A DNA stretch of 64,000 nucleotides. It comes from Ochotona curzoniae. Taxonomy: Eukaryota; Chordata; Mammalia; Lagomorpha; Ochotonidae. The position numbers were made by a program, and so were the translations under genes. Below, piece by piece: positions 22,170 to 33,889 of this stretch; position 1 is the first letter of the stretch, and each line of letters starts with the position of its first letter. The stretch covers positions 20,575,501-20,639,500 of the forward strand of contig NW_024466512.1 of the NCBI RefSeq assembly GCF_017591425.1. The letters are read 5' to 3'. The notes beneath the pieces were generated by a model. The model saw nothing but the letters and a program-made list of their open reading frames with translations. It did not search any database and was not told the DNA's origin.

Positions 22170-23845
22170 CAAGCCAAGAAGGGTGTGGGCCAAGCCCAGC
22201 TGAGCTAGGCTAGAACATCCATCAAAGAACTGAGACTATAGGTGGACCATGCCAGACTGATTTGAAGCATGGTCCAGCATAGGCAAGATCTGGGGTTTGG
22301 AAAGGGCCTGGAAACTCTGTGGACTCCCCTGCTAGGCTGCAGCTCCCACTAGTGAATATGAGACTCAGAGCTGGGCATAGACAGGGCTGGGCTAGGATGA
22401 GCACTCACTGATGCCTCAAGTACCAGAATGGGTGTGGACAGGCTGTGCTAGGCCACAGAACCCACTGCTTCACATGAGAGTCCGGACTGGTGTTGGGCCA
22501 GGTTGTGCTGGGCCAAGAGTTGGAATGGGTGTGAACCAGTCAGGCTAGGCCACAGTACCCACTGGTGAGTGCTAGGACTGGGAACAAGCCATGTCAAGCT
22601 GGGCCACACCACCTGCTTGTATACTTAAGACCCAGAGCTGGGAGAAAAACTGGTAGGAGAACTTTGGGGACTCCTTGCTGGGCTGCTGCTTCCACTGAGG
22701 TGTGAGAAGTATGAATGGGGTGGGAAAGTTTGAGGGCTGTGCCAGGCTTGGCTAGGTTGCCACACTCACTGGCAAGTGCTTAGGTTCAGAGTGTGTCATG
22801 TCAGGCTGGATCATACTATTTTCTGGCAGACACAAGATTCAGGACTGGGAATGGGCTTGGGAGGGGGACTGTGGGCATTCCGATGCTAGGCTGCAGCTCC
22901 CACTAATAATCGCAAGAGCCAGGGGTGGGGGCGGGCCAGACTGCTCAAGGCAGCAACACCATCAGCATGTGTGGGCTGATTCTGGGGGTGTGCTGGGCTA
23001 AGCTAAGCTGCAACACCAATGGGTGTACACAAGAGCCAGATGGAATGAGTAACAGACTGTGCTAGGCTGCACACATGCCATCCATGCAAAAACAAAGACT
23101 ACGGATGGAACTCTTGGAGGTTGTTGCAGGTCAACCCACTAGGCTATAGCACCTGTCTGTGTGCATGAAGACTGGGCCTGTGGTAGGTTGGGCTGTGGCA
23201 AGCTGGGCTGGCCTAGGTACCATTAGTTCTGATGAGAAATGGGGCTGAGAGCAGCACTGATCAGGCAGCTGCACCCACTGGTACGTGCAAGCTAGTGCAG
23301 ATGACCTTGTACTGGCAAACACAAAAGTCAAGTCTGAGGTAACCCAAGGCAGGTTTCTTGGGGGACTCCCCAACTGGACATTGGACTCAGACCCTGAATA
23401 CAGACGGAAAATCACAACATACGTAATATGACCTTAGAGTGCATGGTTGGGACTGGGCCTCCTCAGTGGCTGCTGCCTGTGCAGTGTCAGCATGTCCAGA
23501 CACAAGGGCAACACGACGTTCAGCTCGCTTATGCCAACAATGGATGTCAAGTGCCTTGTCAGAGGAGGAAGAGCCAGAACATCCTTCCCCACATCTGTGT
23601 CTCTAACGTGTCATCAAAGGACATTCCTCCATCCCCAGGGGCGGATGTAGTTTGACAGGAAGAAGGAACCCTCTTCCCAACCCATGCTGTGGACACTGAG
23701 GAAATAACAGACTGAAACATGTGTCCCACCCACCTTCCTCCACACCTTGACCCTCCGCGCCCTAAGGGGAGATGCACATGGGTGTGCATCCCTCTCAACT
23801 ATGTACACAATATTTTAAAATATTAAGTTAATTTTAAAAATCCAG
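22170..23845 (+). repeat. Large retroelement-like repeat, copy 2
   Basis: Same order of parts as copy 1 but on the plus strand: degenerate array (about 22190-23330), conserved segment (23330-23560), end block (23570-23800, 'gatgcacatgggtgtgcatc') and an A/T-rich end at 23810-23845. Confidence 0.7.
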
Positions 23846-24340
23846 CTACAGCACCGTGCTATATCAACTGGTGTGACACTGCAGGCCTTCAATATCATCC
23901 TGTGCAGCAGGCAGTTGAGGACAGGCCACATACAACAACAAAAACCTCACAAATGTATAGGGAAGTTAAAAAGTCACTCACAGATACAAAATATCCTGGC
24001 CCAGAAAATTCTGAAAAGAAGTGCCAGTGTTGGGCCTGGTGCAGTGGCCTAGTGGCTAAAGTCCTTGCCTTAAATGCACTAGGATCCCATATGGGCACCA
24101 GTTCTAATCTCAGCAGCCCCACTTCCCATACAGCTCCCTGCTTGTAGCCTGGGAAAGCAGTCGAGGACGGTCCAAAGCCTTGAGACCTGCACCTGCATGG
24201 GAGACCTGGAAGAGGTTCCTGGCTCTTGGCTTTGGATCAGCAGATTGGCTCAGCACCGGCCTCTGAGGTCACTTGGGGAGTGAATCGATGGATGGAAGAT
24301 TTTCCTCTCTATCTCTGCTCCTCTCTGTATATTTGACTTT
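23576..24340 (+). repeat. Left arm of a long inverted repeat
   Basis: Runs from 'ccagaacatccttcccc' through the end block of copy 2, a 190-base unit ('gctacagcaccgtgc' to 'aaaagaagtgccagtgttg') and an inserted SINE. Its reverse complement is found at about 25740-26799. Both arms carry the SINE at the same base and the same unusual extra 'gatc(a/g)gcagat(t/c)ggctc' in that SINE. Confidence 0.8.
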
Positions 24341-24358
24341 CCAGTAAAAATAAATATT
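24036..24358 (+). repeat. C-type SINE shared by both inverted-repeat arms
   Basis: Inserted after 'tgccagtgttg'; the same insertion is present in the right arm at 25695-26041 on the other strand. Confidence 0.88.
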
Positions 24359-24359
24359 A

Positions 24360-24695
24360 AGGGGCCTGGCGACATGGCCTAGTGGCTAAAGTCCTTGCCT
24401 TGAATGTCCTGGGATCCCATATGGGCGCCAGTTCTAATCCCGGCAGCTCCACTTCCCTTCCAGCTCCCTGCTTGTGGCCTGGGAAAGCAGTCAAGGACGA
24501 CCCAAAGCTTTGGGACCCTGCACCCACATTGGAGACGCGGAAGAAGTTCCTTGCTCCTAGCTTCGGATCGGCATAGCATTGGCCGTTGTGCTCACTTGGG
24601 GAGTGAATCATCGGACGGAAGATCTTCCTCTCTGTCTCTCCTCCTCTCTGTATATCTGAATTTCCGATAAATAAATAAATCATTAAAAAAAATAA
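24360..24695 (+). repeat. C-type SINE in tandem with the previous copy
   Basis: Full-length, well-preserved second copy. After its tail 'taccagtgttgatt' resumes the host sequence, matching 'tgccagtgttg' before the first copy. Confidence 0.88.
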
Positions 24696-24699
24696 ATAT

Positions 24700-25330
24700 T
24701 AAAAAAAATACCAGTGTTGATTAAATTTAAGACCCATGAAGATAAGATCAGCCAAAACCAGAATGGCAACAAGCTAGCAGTAGATAAAACCTTCCATTAA
24801 CCTTGCATTAACCATTAACCCGTGGCAGGCTGGCTGGCCTAGGCTGAGGCACCCATCAGTTCACGTGGGATCTGGAGCTGGGGCAAGAACTAATCAGGCA
24901 GCTGTATCCCGCAGTATGTGCACTGGCTGGTACAGGTGACCGACTGAACCTGACTCTGCACTGGCTGGTGCACATAAAAGTCAAGTCCGAGGTCACCCAA
25001 AGCAGGACTTCCTGGGGGACTCTCTGACGAGACGCTGGACTCAGGCCCTGGCTACAGGGAAAATCACAATGCATGTGGTATTCCTTGGAGTACATGTGTT
25101 GGGACTAGGCCTCCTCAGTTGCCGATGCCTGTGCTGTGGACAGCATGTCCAGCTGCACAGGGGGACATGACAGCCTGCTCATCTGGGCCAGCAGAGAAGG
25201 TCGACTGCCCTGTCAGAGGCTGAAGAGCCTCACTTGTAGGTTAGCCTGCTAGCAAATATAAAAAGTGACAATGTTGGGATTTCTATAGACTATCATAGTC
25301 CAGTTACTCTTAGCGAACAAGTCCTTCCCA
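24700..25330 (+). repeat. Large retroelement-like repeat, partial copy 3
   Basis: A short array remnant (24790-24960) and the conserved segment ('gggaaaatcacaatgcatg', 'gtggacagcatgtccag', about 24980-25230). It lies in the spacer between the two inverted-repeat arms. Confidence 0.6.
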
Positions 25331-25356
25331 GACGTCAGGGTTTTCTTCTCTTTCTT

Positions 25357-25505
25357 TTTAAAGATTTATTCTTATTTAAAAATTTTCAGAGTGAGAAACA
25401 GAGAGAGACGGTATTCCATTCACTGATTTGCTCCCCTAATGGCTGAAAAGGCTGAAACGGCACCAACATGAAGGCAGGAGCTTCTTCCATGCCCTCAGCC
25501 ACTCC
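25357..25505 (-). repeat. Partial C-type SINE
   Basis: Tail-side half only; breaks off after 'aggagcttcttcc'. Confidence 0.65.
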
Positions 25506-25694
25506 CACTCCGACACGCCCGACACGCCTTTCTTGGACAATCTGAAGCAAGCACAGTACCCTGACACCTGCTGCTCAATGGGATGCTGAGAAAGACACGT
25601 CTCACATTCGATCTGTCACCAATTTAGACTTACTGAAATGTGAGTCTGTGCCTCCCACCCAAGAGAGGCTCCTGCAAGGTCTATGGAAGGATTT

Positions 25695-26041
25695 CTGTTT
25701 ATTTTTATTATTATTGTTATTAGTTTGCAAAGTTAGATAATACAGAGAGGAGCAGAGATAGAGAGGAAAATCTTCCATCCATCGATTCACTCCCCAAGTG
25801 ACCTCAGAGGCCGGTGCTGAGCCGATCTGCCGATCCAAAGCCAAGAGCCAGGAACCTCTTCCGGGTCTCCCATGCAGGTGCAGGTCCCAAGGCTGTGGGC
25901 CATCCTTGACTGCTTTCCCAGGCCACAAGCAGGGAGCTGTGTGGGAAGTGGGGCTGCTGAGATTAGAACTGGTGCCCATATGGGATCCCGGGGCGTTCAA
26001 GGCAAGGACTTCAGCCACTAGGCCACTGCACCGGGCCCAAC
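25695..26041 (-). repeat. C-type SINE in the right inverted-repeat arm
   Basis: Reverse-complement partner of the SINE at 24036-24358, with the same extra 'gctgagccgatctgccgatcc' segment. Confidence 0.88.
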
Positions 26042-26799
26042 ACTGGCACTTCTTTTCAGAATTTTCTGGGCCAGGATATTTTGTATCTGTGAGTGACTTT
26101 TTAACTTCTCTATACATTTGTGAGGTTTTTGTTGTTGTATGTGGCCTGTCCTCAACTGCCTGCTGCACAGGATGATATTGAAGGCCTGCAGTGTCATACC
26201 AGTCGATATAGCACGGTGCTGTAGCTGGATTTTTTAAAAATATTTATTTAGTTTTATTAGGAAGTCAGATATACAGAGAGGAGGAAAGACAGAGAGAAAG
26301 ATCTTCTGTTCATGGATTCATTCCCTAAGCAGCCATAATGACCAGAGATGAGCTGATCCAAAGCTAGGAGCCAGGAGCGTTTTTCGGGTCTCCCCTGCAG
26401 GTGCAGGGTCCCAAAGCTTTGGGCCATCCTTGACTGCATTCCCAAGCCACAAGCAGCTAGATGAGAAATGGGGTGCTGGGATTAGAACCGGTGCCCATAT
26501 GGGATCCCGGCATGTTCAAGGCAAGGACTTTAGCTGCTAGGCTATGGCGCCAGGCCCTGTAGATGAAAGTTTTAATTAATTTAATTTTTAAAAATATTGT
26601 GTACATAGTTGAGAGGGATGCACACCCATGTGCATCTCCCATGGGGGGGAGGGTCAAGGTATGGAGGAAGGTGGGTGGGACACATGTTTGCAGGGTTTGG
26701 GTCAGAGGGTTACTTCTTGCTGTCAAACTGCATCAGCCCCTGGGGATGGAGGAACATCCTTTGATGACACATTAGAGACACAGATGTGGGGAAGGATGT
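25740..26799 (-). repeat. Right arm of the long inverted repeat
   Basis: Reverse complement of 23576-24340, interrupted by a later SINE (26233-26560) that the left arm does not have. Apart from that insertion the arms read almost identically; for example, the 80-residue open frame starting MQQAVEDRPHTTTKTSQMYR is present in both with about three to five changes. Confidence 0.8.
26233..26560 (-). repeat. C-type SINE splitting the right arm
   Basis: Inserted in the A/T-rich end of the element; absent from the left arm at 23830-23850, so it is younger than the inverted duplication. Confidence 0.85.
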
Positions 26800-26930
26800 T
26801 CTGTGCTGGGGGGATTGTGGGCTCGCCTCTGTGGGACTGCAACACCTGCGGACTTCGTGGAGCACTGGGGTGGTGATGGGTTCAGCCAGGCTGGGGCACG
26901 GACCTCTTCTGACAGGAATTCACCTGACTG
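26565..26930 (-). repeat. Large retroelement-like repeat, copy 4 (end block)
   Basis: T-rich start ('tttaatttttaaaaatattg') then 'gttgagagggatgcacaccc' and 'cagcccctggggatggagg', the end block seen on the minus strand; only a short array remnant follows. Confidence 0.65.
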
Positions 26931-26934
26931 TCCT

Positions 26935-27120
26935 GGGAGTTGCTACAGCACCATGCTATATCCGCTGGTGTAACACTGCCTTCAGAATCATGCTGTGCAG
27001 CAGGCAGTTGTAGAGAGACCACATGAAACAACTAAAAACCCATAAAGGTAGAGAGAAGTTCAAAGAGTCACTTGCAGATACACAAAAGCTGGCCCACAGA
27101 ATTCTGAAAAGAAATACCAG
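26935..27120 (+). repeat. Third copy of the 190-base unit
   Basis: 'gctacagcaccatgctatat' to 'ctgaaaagaaataccag' matches 23850-24030 in the same direction at lower identity. It too has a SINE at the same relative point. Confidence 0.7.
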
Positions 27121-27121
27121 A

Positions 27122-27465
27122 GGGCCTGGCACAATGACTTGATAGCTAAGATCCTTGCCTTGCACGTGCTGGGATCCCATATGGGCACCAGTTCATGTCC
27201 TGGATGCTCCACTTCCCACCCAGCTCCCTGCGTGTGGCCTGGAAAAGCAGTAGAGGACGGCCCAAAGCTTTGGGACTCCACAGTCACACGGGAGACCAAG
27301 AAGAAACTCCTGACTCCTTGCTTTGGATTGACTCAGCTTCAGCTGTTGTGGCCACTTGGGGGAGTGAACCAGTGGCTGGAAGATCTCTCTCTCTGTATCT
27401 TCTTTTTCTCTACAAAGCTGTCTTCCCAATAAAAATCAAACCAAAAATAATTTTAAAAAAAGAGA
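27122..27465 (+). repeat. C-type SINE
   Basis: Full-length copy; 'aaataccag' before it and 'aaatatcag' after it look like its target-site duplication. Confidence 0.85.
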
Positions 27466-27494
27466 AATATCAGCATTGATTATTGATTGCGTTT

Positions 27495-28087
27495 AAGACT
27501 CTCCTGTCATCCACATGGGAGACCAGAAGGAATGCCAGGCACCTGGCTTCAGCGTGGTCCAGTGTTCGCAGTTGTGTCTGGTTAGGGAGGGAAGTAGCAG
27601 GTGAAACACAGATAGTTCTCTTTTTATCAATCTCTGTCCCACTGTCTTTTGAATAAAATAAATAATAATTAAAAAAAACTTTGGGGGACCAGTGTTGTGG
27701 TTAGAGGACTAAACCATTGCCTGTGGTGCTAGCATCCCACGCTGGTACTGGTTGAAGTCTTAGATGCTTCATTTCCCGCCCCGCAGCTCCCTGCTGATAT
27801 GCCTGGGAAAGCAGCAGAGGGCTTGGGACCCTGCTCCCATGAGACTTACCTGGAAGAAATTCCTAGCTCCTAGCTTCAGTCTGGCCAACCCTGGCCATTT
27901 CAGCCATCTCAGGAATGAACCAGCAGCTGGAAGATATCTTTCTGTAACTTTGACTTTCAAAATAAATAAATAAATCTAAAAAACAACTTGGAGGAAGGTA
28001 AATGGGAAGTGGAGTAGCCAGGACTGGAACTGGACCCAGTGGGATATCAAAGCAGCAGGCAATGGCTTAATTGCTGTACAATCGAGG
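27495..28087. repeat. Cluster of three C-type SINE copies
   Basis: A 5'-truncated plus copy (27495-27680), a full plus copy (27686-27985, 'ggggaccagtgttgtgg' start) and a partial minus copy (27992-28087). Confidence 0.7.
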
Positions 28088-28089
28088 GA

Positions 28090-30100
28090 TTGTTGCCCAT
28101 GGGGTAGCGGACCCCAGGCAGCATGTGCTCTGCAAGGCCAGAACACTAAGCCTGGGGACTGCTGCTAACTTGGCCAAGGACGTGGTGGCTGTGAACCATC
28201 CCAGGAGTGGCATTTGGGGATGTATGCGTGGGGGAAGCATTTAGGCAGTATGTCAGAGGTGACGAATGACTTCTGTTTGGCTTCCACAGACCAGGTCACT
28301 GCAATAGCAGGCAAATGAGGGAGCTGAAACCAGGTGGCTTGGAGGGGGAGGCCTGAAATCATGTCTAGGTCAGACCAGGACACCTGCCCATGTGGAAGAC
28401 TTGAGCTGGGCTAGTTGGCACACATAAAAGTTAGGGCTCGAGGGCCTGCCTAGCAGGACTAGGCCACAGTACCTGCCTGTGTCAGGGTAGGGGATGGGCC
28501 ATGTTAGGCTGGGCCATGACACTAACTGGTTTACAAGAGAACCAGGTATAAGAGCAGATTCGGAGGGGAATTCATGGGCTCATCTCTGTGGGACTGCAAA
28601 ACTCACTGGTTTGCATGAGAGCTGGGCTGGTGAAGTCTGAGTTAGGCATGACCACAGAATTTTCCAACACTCATGGCCCAAGCTGCAGCATCCGTAAGCA
28701 CACCCAAGAATTGGGTGAGGAGATGGGCAGGGATGCAGCATCTACCAACACTCACAAAGGCTGAGACTGGACGTGGACTATGCTGGGAAGGGACCTAGCA
28801 CCTGCTGACACATGTTGATATATGGGTCTGGGAGTGGATCCAGTGAGGGAACTCCCCTACTAGGCTATAGCTCTTGCTGGTAAGCACGGGAGTTGGGGCT
28901 GGGTGTGGACTAGACCAGACAGGGATGCTGTACTTGTCAGCAGGTGTGTGGGCTGGCTAGGGGGACAGACTGGGCTAGGCCAGGCCAAGTCATGGCACAC
29001 ATAGCATGTGTGATAGCCAGGATGGGGTGTGGGCCGTGTTGGGCTAGGTTTCTATAGCTAAATGTTTTCATGAGAGCTGGGGATGGGGACAAACTGGGCA
29101 GGGCTAGGTTGTAGCACTCACCAACAAAAGTTGGGACTGGGGCAGGCCAGGCCAGGCTGCAGCATCCGATAGCAAGGGCTAAGATGGGGGATGTGCTATG
29201 CTGGATGAGGTCGGAGCACTCACCAGAAGGTACAAGATCTGTGGCTAGGAGCAGGCTTGATTGGGGAGCTAAGGTAATATTCCTGCTAGGCTGTGATTCC
29301 CACTGGTGAGTGAAAGAACCAGAATAAGGGCTGGACATGGCTGCAGCATCCCTTGGCATGGGTCTAGGGGTGTGCCAGACTGAGCTAGGCTCCAGCATCT
29401 GCTGGCACTTGCAAGAGCCAGAGTGTGTGGAGGACAGATTGGGCTAGGTCCCTCACTGAATCTCATGAGAGCCAGGTCTGGGGGTGGGTCAGGTAGAGTT
29501 GGGCTGTAGCACCCACCAGTAAGAGCCAGAATGGGGGTGGGTTAGTTGAGCAAGGCCACTGTACCTGCCAAGTCAGGCTTGTCCAAGCACCCACCAATGT
29601 GTGCAAGATCTGCTACTGGGAGGCAGCCTGATAGAGGAACTTAGGGAACCCCTCTGTCAGGACACAGTCCCTGCTAGTAAGCACAAGGACCAAGGCTGGG
29701 AACAACCAGATCAGGTCAGGTTACAGCACCCACTGGCATAAAAGGGGTCAGGTCTGGGGGTCAGACTGAGCCAGTTCATAGCATCCGCTGGCAGATGTGA
29801 GACCCAGGACGGGGTGCAGGACAGGCTGGGTTGGGCTACAACCACAGATAGTCCACATCAGGGCCAGGACTGGGGGCAGTCCAGGCTAGGCTAAGTCAGC
29901 ATGCAGTTGGTCTGCTAGAAGTGGCACTCTCCCCATCTCTCCCTACTTCCCTCAGATGCAAAAAAAAAAGGAAACAATTGTCTCATCCACTTTCCCCCAT
30001 ACCTCAACCCTTCTGACTCTAATCTGTGGTCCACACGGGCATACATCCTTCTCAACTATGTAAACATCATCAAAAACAAAATAAATTTATAAAAAATTAA
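28090..30100 (+). repeat. Large retroelement-like repeat, copy 5
   Basis: A long degenerate array on the plus strand (about 28390-29940, units like 'gtgagtg...agaaccagaat...gctgggccacagca'), then a divergent end block and the terminus 'caaaataaatttataaaaaatt', that is, AATAAA followed by an A-rich tract. Confidence 0.7.
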
Positions 30101-30110
30101 AAATCTGCTG
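30080..30110 (+). terminator. Polyadenylation-like 3' end of the large repeat
   Basis: AATAAA at about 30080-30086 is followed within 10 bases by an A-rich stretch, as expected for the 3' end of a transcript copied back into DNA. It marks which end of the element is 3'. Confidence 0.45.
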
Positions 30111-30132
30111 TACAACTACTCCGCTTTTTTTT

Positions 30133-30470
30133 TTTTTTAGATTTTATTTATTTTTATTAGAAAGGCTGATATACAGAGAGGAGGAGAGACAGAGAGAAAG
30201 ATCTTCTGTCCAATGATTCACCCCCCAAGCAACCGCAATAGCAGGAGCTGAGCTGATCTGCTGATCCAAAGCCAAAGCCAGAAGTCTCCTCCAGGTCTCT
30301 CATGCGGATGCAGGGTCCCAAGGCCTTGGGCCGTCCTCAACTGCTTTCCCAGGCCACAAGCAGGGAGCCGGAAAGGAACCGGGGCTGCCAGGATTAGAAC
30401 CGGTGCCCATATGGGATCCTAGTGCATTTAAGGCAAGGACTTTAGCCACTAGGCTACCGTGCCGGGCCCT
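30133..30470 (-). repeat. C-type SINE
   Basis: Full-length minus-strand copy preceded by a 15-T run. Confidence 0.9.
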
Positions 30471-30504
30471 ACTCTGCTGTGAATCCTCCTTCCTCCTAGT
30501 AAGT

Positions 30505-30712
30505 TTTGTGGGCTACAGATGGTGACTCAAGTCTATGCCTCCGGCACCTAAGTGGAAGCCCCGGTTGGAATTTCTGGCTCCTGGCTTTGACCTGGCCCAG
30601 CCTTTGTTTTGGGGAGTATTTGGGAAGTGGAGTAGTGGGTAAAACGTAACATGTCTCTTCCTCTCTGTTGCTCTGCCTTTCAAATACACACATACATATC
30701 TTTTCTTAAAAA
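30505..30712 (+). repeat. Partial C-type SINE
   Basis: Diverged 3' two thirds with a 'caaatacacacatacat' tail. Confidence 0.6.
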
Positions 30713-31695
30713 ACTCAAAGGATGAAACCAACAAAGGCCATGAGCTACAATCATGCATATATTGGGGAATTTTTGCTTTTGTTTTTAAATAATAGCTATA
30801 TTTTTATATAATTTAATGAAATGTAAAAAAAATCTGAAGACAGTGAGATTTTTCAGGAATTTAGCTGCTAGCTCTAACGACCACGTTCCGAGGGTGGGTA
30901 ATGCAGCGTCTTGCCAGGTGGGACTGTGACTTGAATCGGCATTTCAGCCTGCTGCCTCCTGCATGCAGACCGAGTTGTCAAACAGCAGCAGCTGACTTCA
31001 ATTGTGTGGTCCTGGGCCAAATTCTTATGGTCCAATCAAGCTCACTAAGGCTAAAGTCCAGAAGCCGTGAAGACAGAGTGTGGGGAGGCAGTGATGGGCA
31101 CCTCTAGTAGAAGAATTTTCCACTTGGCAAGCTCCACGAGTGCCAAGAGCAGTGACTGTTAGATGCTAACTGTTGGTGATTGCTAAAACCTTGAGGGGGT
31201 GATATCAGGGAGGGAGAATGCTGATGGAAAAGGGCCAAGGACAGACTAACAAACCTTGACATACATGAGATGGCAATGGGAAGAAGAGAAGAAATGAAAA
31301 AATGACAAAGCATCCAGGCTTAAGCAGAAGGCACAGCATCCAGGTGTAGGTAGAAGGTTTAAAGAGGTGGAAACGGGCGATAAGGCTTTTCCGAGCCAGT
31401 GAACCTGGCCGTCCAAAGGGTCGGGCCTGCCTCCCACATGTGATGGGGTCAGAGGCCAGAGAGCACTGGGTGAGCCATGAACATCAAGTGTGGAAAAGAC
31501 ACAGGTCTCTGCTGTGTTTCCTACTAAGACTGATCGAAAAAGGAAGGGGAGGAATGGAAAGCAAGCCGGGGGGACTTTTTTATTTCATTTGAGAAAAAAG
31601 TCTTGAGCGTATTAACCCCTGAAAGCAGGAAGATTAACAGAGGATGTGAGAATCTGAGGGATTTTTTTCTTTTAAATCACATTGCTTAATACAGT
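30713..31695. other. Unique intergenic sequence
   Basis: No recognisable exon or repeat in about 1 kb. Confidence 0.4.
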
Positions 31696-31699
31696 CGAT

Positions 31700-32230
31700 T
31701 ACCATCTGTCCTAGCGGAAGGAGTTCGCACAGCAGTGCTGGGTTTGGGTCCTGGCTCTGCATCCAGCCCCAATTATGACAAATGTGCATCCTGGTCCCTG
31801 CCGCCCACATGGGAGACCTGGGTTGAGTTTCAGGCTTCTGGCTTCAGGTTGATCCAGCCCAGCTGCTGTGGACAGTGAACCATTGAATGCAAGATCTCTG
31901 TCTCGTCTCTCTGCCTTTCAAATTATAAAACCAGACAAAGGAAGGTAAAGCAGCCAGCTGCAATGCCAGCATCCCATGTGGACACTGGTTTCTGTCCCAG
32001 CTGCTCTGATTCCAGTCTAGGCTTCTGCTAATGGCCTGGGAGAAGCAGCAGAAGACGGCTCAAGCTGTCTTGAGCCCCTGGCACCCAGGTAGGAGCCTAG
32101 ATGAAACCTAACCCCAGTCATTGCGGCCACGTAGGGTTTGAATCATGGATGAAAGATTCTCCCTGCATCCGCCCCTTCCCTGCCTGTAACTCTGACTCTC
32201 ACATAAATAAGCTTTTAAAGAGAAAAAATA
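31700..32230 (+). repeat. Two older C-type SINEs in tandem
   Basis: 31700-31930 and 31950-32230, both plus strand and diverged, with tails 'caaattataaaa' and 'cacataaataagc'. Confidence 0.65.
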
Positions 32231-32321
32231 AAACAAAACAAAGGTAAAGCTAAATGAGTATAGACCTTTAAAATAGATCTTCAAAATAAAACAAAATGTA
32301 ATCCATCTCTGCTCCTTTTAA

Positions 32322-32652
32322 TTTTTTAAAAAACATTTATTTTTATTGCAAAGTCAGATATACAGAGAGGAGGAAAGACAGAGAGGAAGATCTTCCAACC
32401 AATGATTCACTCCACAAGTGACCGCAACAGCTGGTGCTACACTGATCCGAAGCCAGGAGCCAGGAACTTCCTCCAGGTCTCCTACTTGGGTACAGGGTCC
32501 CAAGGCTTTGGGCTGTCCTGGACCACTTTCCCAGGCCACAAGCAGGGAGCTGGATGGGAAGCAGAGCTGCCGGGATTAGAACCGGCCCCCATATGGGATC
32601 CTGGCACATTTAAGGCAAGGACTTTAGCTGCTAGGCCACCACGCCGGGCCCT
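32322..32652 (-). repeat. C-type SINE
   Basis: Full-length minus-strand copy ending 'ccaccacgccgggccc'; 'tgctccttttaatttt' on both sides is its target-site duplication (about 32311-32326 and 32652-32667). Confidence 0.9.
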
Positions 32653-32675
32653 GCTCCTTTTAATTTTAACTCAAT

Positions 32676-32740
32676 TAAATGGATATTTAATGGATAGTGG
32701 TTATTTAAATGGATATTTAATGGATATTAAATAGATAGTG
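32676..32740. repeat. Short tandem repeat, aaatggatatttaatggat
   Basis: Three imperfect copies of an AT-rich unit of about 18-20 bases. Confidence 0.7.
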
Positions 32741-32786
32741 TATTCATATCAATCAAGTCATGTGCAAAAAAGCATGTAGTCAGGGG

Positions 32787-33112
32787 CTCAGTGTGATAGC
32801 CTAGTGGCTAACGTCCTCAGTAGGGATCTCATATGGCCGCTGATTCTAATCCTGGCAGCCCCACTTCCCACCCAGCTCCCTGCCTGTGGCCCAGGAAAGC
32901 AGTCAAGGACGTGCCCAAAGCCTTGGGACCCTGCACCCACGTGGGAGACTCAGAGGAGGTTCTTGGCTCCTGGCTCATAGCTTTGGTTTGGTTCCGGCTG
33001 TTGCAGTCACTTGGGAAGTGATCCAGTGGACAAAAGATCTCTTTCTGTATCTCCTTCTCTATGTATATTTGTCTTCCCAATCAAAACAAACAAAATCTTT
33101 TAAAAAGTCACT
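32787..33112 (+). repeat. C-type SINE
   Basis: Diverged plus-strand copy inserted in a relic of the 190-base unit ('agtcactgacagatta' follows it). Confidence 0.83.
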
Positions 33113-33181
33113 GACAGATTAAAGTCACTGACATATAAAAAATCCTGGCCCAGAAATTTCTGGAAAGACATACCAATGTTG

Positions 33182-33508
33182 GGCCTGGCGTGGTGGCCAA
33201 GCGGCCAAAGTCCTCCCCTTGAACGTGCTGGAATCCCAAATGGGAGCCGGTTCTAAACCCAGCAGCTCCACTTCCCATCTAGTTCCCTGGGAAAGCAGTT
33301 GAGGACGGCCCAAAGCCTTGGGACCCTGTACCCACGTGGGAGACCTGGAGGAAGTTCCTGGCTTCTGACTCCTGGCTTTGGATCGGCTCAGCACCGGCCG
33401 TTGCGGCTTGCCTGAGGAGTGAATCATTGGTTGGAAGATCTTCCTGTTTGTCTCTCCTCCTCTCTGTATATCTGACTTTGCACTAAAAATAAAATAAATC
33501 TTTAAGAA
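33182..33508 (+). repeat. C-type SINE
   Basis: Full-length copy preceded by 'cctggcccagaaatttctgg' and 'taccaatgttg', the same host junction as in the units at 24.03 and 27.12 kb. Confidence 0.9.
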
Positions 33509-33889
33509 AAAGTATGTAATCAGAAGTCTGTATCCCACCACTCCATTGCTCCAAGTCTTTCTATTCCCAGCGACCACCAAATTCATGTGATTCTTGTATA
33601 TCCTTCTAGTTATATTTTGTGCCCCTACAAGCAAAAACTGTACATATATTCTTCTGTTTTGTATGTAACAGAAAACATACTGCTCACATTTTCCTTGCAT
33701 TTTTTTAAACCTATCAATGCAACTGAGGAATCTTTCCAAATAAACACATTAAGTGTTTCCTCGTGCTTTTTTTCCAGCTACATTTCCAGCTGCCATGTGG
33801 GTAGCAGGAACCCAACTACTTAGCATTTGCTTCCCAGGGTCTCCATTAGCAGGAAGCAAGAGCCTGGAGCACCCCCAACAACATCTCTT

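Noticed and set aside
23902..26168. A duplicated gene encoding an 80-residue protein (MQQAVEDRP...) in both arms
   Set aside because: The second half of the frame is SINE sequence and the first half belongs to the 190-base repeat unit; identity comes from the inverted duplication, not from coding constraint.
33125..33739. A 204-codon minus-strand open frame
   Set aside because: More than half is the antisense of a SINE, and the rest is low-complexity intergenic DNA without a domain.
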